Below are positions 1 through 5,755 of a DNA stretch of 6,040 nt, piece after piece. Positions within the stretch are counted from its first letter, which is position 1; each line of letters starts with the position of its first letter. The position numbers and the translations under genes were made by a program. Source of the DNA: Bacteroidota bacterium (GTDB taxonomy: Bacteria > Bacteroidota > Ignavibacteria > Kapaibacteriales > Kapaibacteriaceae); contig DNLG01000137.1 in the NCBI GenBank assembly GCA_003488525.1, positions 1,013 through 7,052 of the forward strand. Reading direction: 5' to 3'. The notes beneath the pieces were generated by a model, which was not told the origin of the DNA, searched no databases, and saw only the letters and a program-made list of their open reading frames with translations.

Positions 1-30
1 GACGGATGACAGATGACGGATGACGGGTGA
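1..30. repeat. 7-bp tandem repeat array, unit GACGGAT
   Basis: Four consecutive 7-bp units read GACGGAT, GACAGAT, GACGGAT and GACGGGT, followed by GA. Units 2 and 4 each differ from the consensus by one base. The array touches the left edge of the window, so its true length is unknown. It lies just beyond the 3' end of pntB, separated from it by a second, unrelated tandem array. No gene is visible here. A 7-bp unit would shift the reading frame in coding DNA, which fits an intergenic simple repeat. Confidence 0.8.
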
Positions 31-33
31 TAC

Positions 34-65
34 AGTAATTCCGTACTTCAGTAACTGCGTAGTTG
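34..65. repeat. 8-bp degenerate tandem repeat array
   Basis: Four consecutive octamers read AGTAATTC, CGTACTTC, AGTAACTG and CGTAGTTG, with consensus [A/C]GTA-N-[T/C]T-[C/G]. Units 1 and 3 begin with A and units 2 and 4 with C, so the array also reads as a 16-bp repeat with 12 of 16 positions matching. It starts 4 bp after the 7-bp array and ends 11 bp before the stop codon of pntB. It may contribute a weak stem (AACT/AGTT) to the 3' end of the pnt transcript, but no convincing terminator is seen. Confidence 0.65.
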
Positions 66-76
66 CGCGCAGCGCC

Positions 77-1477
77 TCAAACCTGCTTCACCTCATTCAC
101 CAGAGCTGTGAGTGATGCCTTGGCATCGCCGAAGAGCATGGCAGCATTGGGACGGTAGAAGAGCTCGTTATCGATACCGGCGTAGCCGGCTTTCATGGAG
201 CGCTTCATGATGATGACCTGACGCGAGAGTTCGGCATCGAGGATGGGCATGCCGTAGATGGGCGACGTTGGGTCGGTCTTAGCAGCGGGGTTGACCACGT
301 CGTTGGCCCCCACAACGAGCACGACGTCGGTGGTGGGGAATTCGGAGTTGATCTCTTCCATCTCTACCAGCTTGTCGTAGGCAACATCGGCCTCGGCCAG
401 CAGCACGTTCATATGTCCGGGCATACGTCCGGCAACCGGATGAATCGCGTACTTCACCGTTACGCCCTTGCCTTCGAGCTCGTGTTCGAGCTGATGACAC
501 ACGTGCTGCGCCTGAGCAACGGCAAGTCCGTAACCGGGTACGATCACGACCTGTTTGGCATAGGCCATCATTACCGCAGCATCGGCTGCAGAAACTTCGC
601 GGTAGCTGCCAGCGGATGAGCCCCCTGACGAAGCACCTGATGCTGCTCCGCCAAAGTTGCCGATGAGCACGTTCAGCAGTGAGCGGTTCATCGAGTTGCA
701 CATGACAACCGTCAGGATGGTGCCGGCAGAACCAACAAGGATGCCACCGATGAGCATCACCATGTTGTCATAGAGGAACCCACCGCAGGCGGCGGCCACA
801 CCTGTAAAGGAGTTTAACAACGAGATCACCACCGGCATGTCGGCACCGCCGATGGGCAGCACAAAGAGAATACCGAAGACCAGCGCCATCGCTGTTAGGA
901 TGTAGAGCGTGCTGATGCCAGACATGGAGCCGATCACCATGGCAGCGCCAACGGCGATGGTGGCAACAAGCAGTCCGTTGTTCACGAGCTGCTGTGCACC
1001 GAAGCGGATATCGCCAAGACGGTCTTCGAGCTTCAGGTACGCAATGATGGAGCCAGAGAACGACACCGCACCGATGATGAGTCCGGCCATGGTTGCCAGG
1101 CTGTGTCCGGTTGACGCTGCCAGGCCCCCTGCTATGGCCGACTTATACTCGAGAATGGAGATCAGGGCTGCGCATGCTCCGCCCATGCCGTTGAAGAACG
1201 ACACCATCTGTGGCATCGCCGTCATTTTCACACGCATGGCCATGACCCAGCCGATGGCCGTTCCAACAGCAAGTGCGGCAAGGATCCACGTGACGTTGTG
1301 AAGGGGCTGACCGTTATGGCGGTAGAGAACGATCGTGCCGACGATGGCGATGACCATGCCGGCGGCGGCCACAAGGTTGCCGGCACGTGCCGTCTTCGGC
1401 GAGCCGAGCATCTTGATGCCAAGGATGAAGGTGACCGAGGCGATCAGGTACAGGATGGGGAGGAGTCCGTCGATCAT
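77..1477 (-). CDS. pntB: NAD(P) transhydrogenase, beta subunit
   Basis: This is the beta subunit of the proton-translocating NAD(P) transhydrogenase. It supplies most of the membrane domain (dII) and the NADP(H)-binding domain (dIII) facing the cytoplasm. At 466 residues it is full length for the family (E. coli about 462). Residues about 3-260 are a series of roughly nine hydrophobic segments. The conserved GADMPVV and LLNSFTG stretches carry Asp213 and Asn222, equivalents of known channel residues. Residues about 290-466 are dIII: the PGYGLAVAQAQ nucleotide motif near 314-324, HPVAGRMPGHMNVLLAEA near 346-363, GANDVVNPAA near 390-399, KRSMKAGYAG near 425-434 and GDAKAS near 450-455. A Ser/Gly-rich linker (about 276-291) joins dII and dIII. 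At the position of the E. coli channel histidine (His91) there is Asn96. The ATG overlaps the pntAB stop as ATGA and has a GGAGGAA ribosome binding site at 1481-1487. Confidence 0.98.
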   Translation of the reverse strand: MIDGLLPILYLIASVTFILGIKMLGSPKTARAGNLVAAAGMVIAIVGTIVLYRHNGQPLHNVTWILAALAVGTAIGWVMAMRVKMTAMPQMVSFFNGMGGACAALISILEYKSAIAGGLAASTGHSLATMAGLIIGAVSFSGSIIAYLKLEDRLGDIRFGAQQLVNNGLLVATIAVGAAMVIGSMSGISTLYILTAMALVFGILFVLPIGGADMPVVISLLNSFTGVAAACGGFLYDNMVMLIGGILVGSAGTILTVVMCNSMNRSLLNVLIGNFGGAASGASSGGSSAGSYREVSAADAAVMMAYAKQVVIVPGYGLAVAQAQHVCHQLEHELEGKGVTVKYAIHPVAGRMPGHMNVLLAEADVAYDKLVEMEEINSEFPTTDVVLVVGANDVVNPAAKTDPTSPIYGMPILDAELSRQVIIMKRSMKAGYAGIDNELFYRPNAAMLFGDAKASLTALVNEVKQV

Positions 1478-1764
1478 GGCTTCCTCCGGAACATCTCGAG
1501 CATTCGGTTGGTGACCACGAAGCCCCCTACCACATTCAGCGTGCCGAGGACGACAGCCAGGAAGCCCAGGACCATTGACAACGTATCGTCGGCAATTCCC
1601 ATGACGATGATCGAGCCGATGATGACCACGCCGTGAATGGCGTTTGCGCCCGACATAAGGGGCGTGTGGAGCACCGAGGGCACGTGTCCGATGAGCTCCA
1701 CGCCAAGGAAGGCCATCAGCACGACAAGGTAGATGAGCGAAAGCGTTGATTCATCGATGATCAT
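1474..1764 (-). CDS. pntAB: NAD(P) transhydrogenase, alpha subunit part 2 (membrane)
   Basis: This 96-residue membrane protein corresponds to the C-terminal membrane part of E. coli PntA, encoded separately here as in Rhodospirillum and Thermus. It completes the dII proton channel with PntB. Three hydrophobic segments are visible at about residues 8-26, 38-57 and 61-84, and the short tail ends in RRKP. The diagnostic motif LHTPLMSGANAIHG spans residues 32-45. His44 in NAIHG replaces the Ser found in E. coli (NAISG), and matches the alpha-2 channel histidine I recall from the Thermus enzyme. That fits the loss of the beta-subunit histidine in the neighbouring PntB. The start overlaps the pntAA stop by 4 bp (ATGA) and follows an AGGTGAG ribosome binding site at 1768-1774. 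Confidence 0.96.
   Translation of the reverse strand: MIIDESTLSLIYLVVLMAFLGVELIGHVPSVLHTPLMSGANAIHGVVIIGSIIVMGIADDTLSMVLGFLAVVLGTLNVVGGFVVTNRMLEMFRRKP
1481..1487 (-). promoter_or_regulatory. Ribosome binding site of pntB
   Basis: The minus strand reads GGAGGAA three bases before the pntB ATG. It lies inside the end of pntAB, so pntB has its own strong Shine-Dalgarno sequence as well as stop-start coupling. It supports the chosen start. Confidence 0.75.
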
Positions 1765-2861
1765 GTTCTCACCTGTCCGTTATGTGCCACAAGCGTTGCC
1801 GATGTTATCTCGTCGGCTACGTCGAATGCAAATCCGTCGGACGTTGCCACGTGCGCAAGGAATGCCAGGACGTTCTTCGCATAGAGCTCCGAGGCGTTCT
1901 GTGCGGCCGAAGAAGCGAGGTCCGTCGGACCCAGTACCAGAACGCCACCATGTTCAATGCGCACGTCTGCCTTCGTCAGCTCGCAGTTGCCCCCTGCCTC
2001 TGCGGCCATGTCGATGATCACCGCTCCGCGTTTCATGCGAGAGACCTGATCGGTGGTGATGAGCGTAGGAGCCGTACCGCCTGTGACCAGTGCTGTGCAG
2101 ATAACCAGGTCGGCCGCGGTCAGAGACTTCTCAACAGCTACCTTCTGACGTTCCAATACATCCTGGCCGATGGCGGCTACGTAGCCCCCTTGCACATTCA
2201 CCTGGTCGAGACCTTCGACGGCGATGAACTTCGCGCCGAGAGATTCGACCTGTTCCTTTGTTTCAGGACGAACGTCGGTCACTTCTACCTGCGCGCCCAG
2301 ACGTCGCGCTGTGGCTATAGCCTGCAGTCCGGCAACACCTGCACCATAGATCAGCACCTTTGCCGGCGGCACCGTGCCGGCAGCCGTCATCATCAGCGGA
2401 AAGATGCGTCCAAGCTCCGCAGCGCCGATCACCACCGCCTTGTAGCCCGCAAGATTATTCTGTGATGAGAGCACGTCCATCGTCTGCGCGCGCGTGATGC
2501 GCGGCAATGCGTCCATGGCAAATACGTGCACCCCGCTAGCAGCCAGTGATGCGAGCACATCAGCATGGCGTTTGGGATAGATATACGAGACGAGCGTTTG
2601 GCCCGCTCGTAACTCGTTGATCTCGTCGGCATTTGGAACAGCAACACGTAGCAGACATTCACTCTGCGTCAGTACGTCGCTGCGCGTCAGAACGCTAGCC
2701 CCCTGGGTGCGATACATCTCATCATCGAAGCCGGCACGCAGGCCAGCCCCCTGCTCGATGTGGACCGTGTGGCCGGCAGCGATGAGCTTTGCGACCACAG
2801 AGGGAACGGTTGCGACGCGTCTCTCGCGAGGTCCGGTTTCGGAAACAACGCCAAACTTCAT
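1761..2861 (-). CDS. pntAA: NAD(P) transhydrogenase, alpha subunit part 1 (NAD-binding)
   Basis: This is the soluble NAD(H)-binding domain (dI) of the proton-translocating transhydrogenase, docking on the cytoplasmic face of the PntAB/PntB membrane part. Its 366 residues match stand-alone PntAA proteins (about 380) and it lacks the fused membrane region of E. coli PntA. The N-terminus (MKFGVVSETGPRERRVA) is typical of the alanine dehydrogenase/PNT family. The RQD loop is intact: Arg121, Gln126 and Asp129 in PRITRAQTMD, followed by the conserved SSQNNLAGY. The Rossmann motif GAGVAG is at 173-178, with Asp196 at the end of the second strand, consistent with NAD preference. VVIGAAELGRIFPLMMTAAG and IDMAAEAGGNCE are further family signatures. 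Alanine dehydrogenase is excluded by these motifs and the pntAB-pntB context. It is the first gene of the operon, with GGAGGA six bases (CGGATT region) before the ATG. Confidence 0.97.
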   Translation of the reverse strand: MKFGVVSETGPRERRVATVPSVVAKLIAAGHTVHIEQGAGLRAGFDDEMYRTQGASVLTRSDVLTQSECLLRVAVPNADEINELRAGQTLVSYIYPKRHADVLASLAASGVHVFAMDALPRITRAQTMDVLSSQNNLAGYKAVVIGAAELGRIFPLMMTAAGTVPPAKVLIYGAGVAGLQAIATARRLGAQVEVTDVRPETKEQVESLGAKFIAVEGLDQVNVQGGYVAAIGQDVLERQKVAVEKSLTAADLVICTALVTGGTAPTLITTDQVSRMKRGAVIIDMAAEAGGNCELTKADVRIEHGGVLVLGPTDLASSAAQNASELYAKNVLAFLAHVATSDGFAFDVADEITSATLVAHNGQVRT

Positions 2862-2866
2862 CGGAT

Positions 2867-2872
2867 TCCTCC
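2867..2872 (-). promoter_or_regulatory. Ribosome binding site of pntAA
   Basis: The minus strand reads GGAGGA, five bases upstream of the ATG at 2861. It is a near-perfect Shine-Dalgarno match at good spacing and fixes the start of the leading pnt gene. Confidence 0.8.
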
Positions 2873-3002
2873 GTCAAGTAGTGCGAGCACACAAGGTCAG
2901 TCGTTGATGACCACGTCGATATTAGGGAGAAAGAGCATCGCTGATGTAGCAAGGAAGTCAATTCCTGTATCTTCGTCACTCGAAATGGTGTAATGATGTT
3001 GA

Positions 3003-3008
3003 TACAAT
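3003..3008 (+). promoter_or_regulatory. Possible -10 element of the envelope operon
   Basis: TACAAT is one base from the sigma-70 -10 consensus and sits 25 bp before the first start codon of the rightward operon. The sequence 16-18 bp upstream (around TCGAAA) is a poor -35. No Bacteroidetes-type TAnnTTTG box is present. A transcript starting about 7 bp downstream would have a very short leader that includes the inverted repeat at 3016-3031. Low confidence. Confidence 0.25.
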
Positions 3009-3015
3009 TCGGAAA

Positions 3016-3031
3016 AACATTCATGGATGTT
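3016..3031. promoter_or_regulatory. 16-bp imperfect inverted repeat upstream of the first envelope gene
   Basis: AACATTCATGGATGTT is palindromic at 7 of 8 symmetric base pairs; the remaining pair is T opposite G, which can still wobble-pair in RNA. It ends 2 bp before the ATG at 3034 and lies where a repressor or translational control element could act. It also contains an out-of-frame ATG (3023-3025). Whether it is functional cannot be told from one copy. Confidence 0.4.
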
Positions 3032-3033
3032 CA

Positions 3034-3609
3034 ATGAAGGGCATACCGATCCGGATGCTAGGCATCTCGGCAGTTGCGATGGTAGTGGTTGCTGTTCAAG
3101 CCCCCTGTCAGACGTTTCTTGGAGCAGGTCTCGGGGCGGCATTGCCCATGACGCGGTACGTCGATGAGTCGGAGCGTGGACTGCACGGTGAGCTACAGTA
3201 TGGTATTCATCGCTTCTGCGATATATGGCCTGTGCTGACCCTGAACTACGGCCGCTATGCTCCGATGGACACGTTGTCGGCCCTCACGCCGTCGCATCCC
3301 GATGTGTTCTCCCTGCAGGCCAATGTCCGTTGGTTTCCGTGGGGCTCCACAACATTTCCGCTCTACACGAGCATTGGCACTGGTCTCTCGGTCATCAACG
3401 GTGAAGATGATGCTTCAACCGTCGGCATGCCTGGCAGCGTCGAGCTCGGATACCTCTTCCTTTACGACAATCCCTGCTGCGACTGGTTCATTACCGCTTC
3501 AGTGCGCTACACGGCCTTTAACATGCTGCGTGATCTTGACAGGCCGCACCTGAGCGGTCTGTCGGGCATGCTCCATCTGAGCATGCCGCTAGGAGGGGGC
3601 AAGCCATGA
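3034..3609 (+). CDS. Predicted small outer-membrane beta-barrel protein, function unknown
   Basis: This 191-residue protein is not recognised as a named family. Residues 1-7 carry Lys2 and Arg7, followed by a hydrophobic stretch (8-22) and a likely signal peptidase site around 23-26 (VQA-PCQ), so it is probably exported. The mature part alternates short amphipathic strands with Gly/Asp turns (FLGAGLGAA, LHGELQYGIH, VLTLNYGRY, FSLQANVRWF, LYTSIGTGLSV, VELGYLFLY, WFITASVRYTAF, GMLHLSMPL). About eight strands are visible, the pattern of a small outer-membrane barrel such as OmpW/OmpX-like proteins. Cysteines are at 25, 62, 148 and 149. There is no good ribosome binding site before the ATG. The later Met8 would lose the charged n-region, so the first ATG is preferred. 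It is the first gene of the rightward operon and its stop overlaps the next start by ATGA. Confidence 0.8.
   Translation: MKGIPIRMLGISAVAMVVVAVQAPCQTFLGAGLGAALPMTRYVDESERGLHGELQYGIHRFCDIWPVLTLNYGRYAPMDTLSALTPSHPDVFSLQANVRWFPWGSTTFPLYTSIGTGLSVINGEDDASTVGMPGSVELGYLFLYDNPCCDWFITASVRYTAFNMLRDLDRPHLSGLSGMLHLSMPLGGGKP
3591..3599 (+). promoter_or_regulatory. Ribosome binding site of the second envelope gene
   Basis: AGGAGGGGG lies inside the end of the preceding gene, and its AGGAGG core ends nine bases before the ATG at 3606. It supports translation from the ATGATG pair at 3606/3609 and shares bases with one copy of the dispersed AGGGGGC heptamer (3594-3600). Confidence 0.7.
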
Positions 3610-4880
3610 TGAAGCACCTTGCTCTGCTCGTTCTGTCGGCACTCCTGAGCGTTGGCTGTGCATCGGTCGACACAAAGCCGGAGACCTCACCCTATGAAGA
3701 CGCTGTCCGCATCAAGCCGGAGGCCGCTCACCGCTACGTTCAGCTTGCATCAAACTCGGCCAACCGCGACGGCCGAACACTTCGTGGTGTGGTGTCGCAC
3801 GTCCTGATCATGAAGGATACTTCCGGCGTTCCGGTCGACACGGTCTGGGCGTATCGTGATAAGTACGACTCGACGCTGTCGGAGACGCGTATTGCTATTC
3901 CGCTGCGAGACATTGAACTGATACCGACGATCTTTCCGGAGATCAAGACCGGACCATACGGTGGCATTAATCTCGTTGAGAGCTACCACGTGACGAAGAA
4001 CATCCCCACGATCCGCGAGCTGCCGGTCGAACTCTCCGATGCGCCGAAGAAGGATTGCAACTGCGAGCCGTTCTCCATCAGCATGGCCATGGGTATCAAG
4101 CTGAGCTGCTATGACCGCGCTTACACGCGCTTTGCGGCATCCGTGCTGGGTCGTGCATCGATGTACACCGATGGCAACACGGTGCTTCAGGCCGGTAAGG
4201 TTGCCTACGGTGGAGATATCATCGCCGGTTATCGCTTTGGCGAGGACATGCGCTGGATGCTGGGTCTGACGTTTTCATCGGGACTGCCGACCGTCAATGC
4301 GGGACAGATCACGCCTGATCTGACGACGCTGAATGATCTGGCGGCAACAACACGCCCCCTGGGATTTATCACCGGACGTTACTACTTCATGCCCTTGAAG
4401 CAGTCGGAGGCGCTGAAGGAGCGAAAGCGTGACTACCTCTATATCGACGCGTCGATCGGTGAGCAGAAACTGACGCCGGCTGAAGAGGAACTGCGACGCC
4501 TGCGCTCGAATGACTCATGGTTCAAGGCAGTGTTCGGCTGCATCAAGCCATACATGTATGGCGAACTCGGTATGGCGCTTGACGCCGCCACAACCGGTGC
4601 TGCCTCGCTGTCACTCGGCGGCGTGCAGTGTTCCGAGTGCACCGTCAAGCTCCAGGATGCCAAGGCCAATGGCTCGCTGGATCTTGACTGGTCGATGCCC
4701 ATCAGCTTTGGTCTCGGCGTTGGCATCAACATCCCCATCGCCCCCTTCCTTGATCTCGAGATCGATCTCGGTTACCGAAACATCGCCGTTGCCGACGGAT
4801 ACAATCTCCTCGGCTTTACCAACGTACCCGATGTGCGACGCATGGATTCGTTTCAGTTACGATTCGGAGTGATGTACTGA
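3606..4880 (+). CDS. Predicted lipoprotein with C-terminal outer-membrane barrel-like domain
   Basis: This 424-residue protein is of unknown function. The N-terminus is a lipoprotein signal: Lys3, hydrophobic 5-16, then SVG-Cys18 as the likely lipidated cysteine. The -3 residue is Ser rather than Leu, so the lipobox is slightly degenerate. Residues about 40-145 form a periplasmic-type region with beta-rich segments (LRGVVSHVLIM, TRIAIPLRDIELI). From about 155 the protein changes to alternating amphipathic strands (FSISMAMGIKLSC, FAASVLGRASMY, GGDIIAGYRFG, RWMLGLTFSSG, YLYIDASIG, MYGELGMALDA, SFGLGVGINIPI, FLDLEIDLGYRN). It ends in FQLRFGVMY, a terminal strand with an aromatic last residue like an outer-membrane beta-signal. 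A charged loop is present at 265-307. Six further cysteines occur (151, 153, 168, 312, 342, 345). It is translationally coupled to both neighbours. Confidence 0.8.
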   Translation: MMKHLALLVLSALLSVGCASVDTKPETSPYEDAVRIKPEAAHRYVQLASNSANRDGRTLRGVVSHVLIMKDTSGVPVDTVWAYRDKYDSTLSETRIAIPLRDIELIPTIFPEIKTGPYGGINLVESYHVTKNIPTIRELPVELSDAPKKDCNCEPFSISMAMGIKLSCYDRAYTRFAASVLGRASMYTDGNTVLQAGKVAYGGDIIAGYRFGEDMRWMLGLTFSSGLPTVNAGQITPDLTTLNDLAATTRPLGFITGRYYFMPLKQSEALKERKRDYLYIDASIGEQKLTPAEEELRRLRSNDSWFKAVFGCIKPYMYGELGMALDAATTGAASLSLGGVQCSECTVKLQDAKANGSLDLDWSMPISFGLGVGINIPIAPFLDLEIDLGYRNIAVADGYNLLGFTNVPDVRRMDSFQLRFGVMY

Positions 4881-5755
4881 TGAGACAGCTGACCATTATC
4901 GGACTGCAGACCCTGATTTCACTGCTGCTTGTTAGCTGCTGCTGCTTCGAACCGGTACCGGTCGACCCGCAGAGTACGCCCATCGTGCGGGAAGCAACGA
5001 TCGCCGAGTTTAACAGCCAGTTTGTGGGTACCGATCCGGCTCCTTCGTTCAATATTGCTACGTTCAAGTTTCCGGCTTCAACCGCATCGTCGGGCGACCT
5101 GCCGAATGATGACCGGTTTCTGAAGGGACCGTGGACATTTACGCAGACCGGCTATCCGCTCAGGGGGCTGACCACGAACTACACCTTCCGGTCGCCTTCG
5201 AACAGTTTGCTGGCCGGTGACATTATCGTTGATACGATCTTCATTACGCCGCTCGACACGTTGGCAATGATCCGTGTTCGTGGTTCGCTGTTTCGTCTGC
5301 CTCCCAATCCCTCTCTCCGCACGGATGATGCCCGCGTTGTGGTCACCGAGATCGAAGACTTCTACCGCACGGCTACGCCGGATCCGGGAAAGAGTATCTG
5401 CGCAACACTCGATGCTCGGGCTGTGAAGTATGGCACCGATACAATGAGCGCCCAGACGGACTACACCATTGAGGTGACGGATAATGGACAGCCTACCACG
5501 ATCACCTATCCGACAACGTGGCCGACGGACAGCAGGGGGAACCTTCTTCCACCGATCAAGCAGCCGCTGACGGCCGATATCGGATACTACACTCTGGCAA
5601 TGAGAACGGGCGACTGGTTCTTTTACCGCGCCGTCAATGGCATGTCGTTTTTCGTCGTTGTTACCAACATTCAGCGTGGCACGATGCCGCCGTTTATTCA
5701 GCGTATGACAATAAAGTTTGCCGAAAGCTATGGTTGTGAAAACTGCACTCCGTGA
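4880..5755 (+). CDS. Predicted lipoprotein, function unknown
   Basis: This 291-residue protein matches no family I recognise. Arg2 and the hydrophobic segment 4-18 lead to the lipobox LVS-Cys20, followed at once by Cys21 and Cys22. The mature protein is rich in Thr, Pro, Asp and beta-type segments (AGDIIVDTIFITPLD, MIRVRGSLFRL, DDARVVVTEIEDF, DYTIEVTDNG, WFFYRAVNGMSFFVVV). It lacks long helices, so an extracytoplasmic beta-sandwich-like fold is plausible. It ends in a CENC motif (Cys286, Cys289), with one more cysteine at 174. The start shares a single base with the preceding stop (TGATG). A GGAG at 4866-4869 sits ten bases upstream of the ATG. Co-translation with the upstream lipoprotein-barrel suggests an outer-membrane partner. 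Confidence 0.8.
   Translation: MRQLTIIGLQTLISLLLVSCCCFEPVPVDPQSTPIVREATIAEFNSQFVGTDPAPSFNIATFKFPASTASSGDLPNDDRFLKGPWTFTQTGYPLRGLTTNYTFRSPSNSLLAGDIIVDTIFITPLDTLAMIRVRGSLFRLPPNPSLRTDDARVVVTEIEDFYRTATPDPGKSICATLDARAVKYGTDTMSAQTDYTIEVTDNGQPTTITYPTTWPTDSRGNLLPPIKQPLTADIGYYTLAMRTGDWFFYRAVNGMSFFVVVTNIQRGTMPPFIQRMTIKFAESYGCENCTP

Larger units (their letters stand above)
2862..3033. promoter_or_regulatory. Divergent intergenic region between pnt and the envelope operon
   Basis: These 172 bp separate the leftward pnt operon from the rightward envelope operon and should hold both promoters. On the minus strand, TAATAT at about 2927-2932 could be a -10 element for pntAA, but no -35 lies at standard distance. 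On the plus strand TACAAT at 3003-3008 is the best -10 candidate. The segment is more AT-rich than the flanking genes from about 2950 onward. I see no small gene, riboswitch-like structure or classical operator beyond the inverted repeat at 3016-3031. Confidence 0.55.
620..5168. repeat. Dispersed heptamer GCCCCCT / AGGGGGC, 12 copies
   Basis: Exact copies as GCCCCCT on the plus strand start at 620, 1124, 1522, 1989, 2184, 2698, 2746, 3100, 4354 and 4740. Copies as AGGGGGC start at 3594 and 5162. A near copy, AGGGGGA, starts at 5534. The commonest context, read as GCCCCCT, is A before and G after. An independent-base estimate at about 57% GC (assumed, not computed) gives around 1.4 copies on both strands. 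All copies lie inside genes, in all codon phases, so a single codon pair does not explain them. The function is unknown. Confidence 0.7.

Noticed and set aside
1..65. CRISPR array or attachment site at the left edge
   Set aside because: The units are 7 and 8 bp and head-to-tail with no spacers, and no integrase or cas gene is nearby. These are simple tandem repeats.
66..76. GC-rich hairpin GCGC-GCA-GCGC at the pntB stop as a terminator
   Set aside because: The stem is only 4 bp and no T-run follows in the direction of transcription, so an intrinsic terminator is not supported.
909..1301. 130-codon plus-strand frame opposite pntB
   Set aside because: It mirrors the membrane-segment codons of pntB; Met/Ala/Pro-rich content without any family pattern indicates a shadow.
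1782..2465. 227-codon plus-strand frame opposite pntAA
   Set aside because: pntAA is unambiguous on the other strand. The opposing translation is rich in Arg, His and Cys and has no recognisable motif.
2872..2880. TTGAC-like -35 element on the minus strand upstream of pntAA
   Set aside because: It abuts the ribosome binding site, leaving no room for a -10 and transcript start before the gene.
3055..3609. Alternative start at Met8 of the first envelope protein
   Set aside because: It would remove both positive residues of the signal peptide n-region, and the AAGGG upstream is too far (about 13 bases) to be a convincing ribosome binding site.
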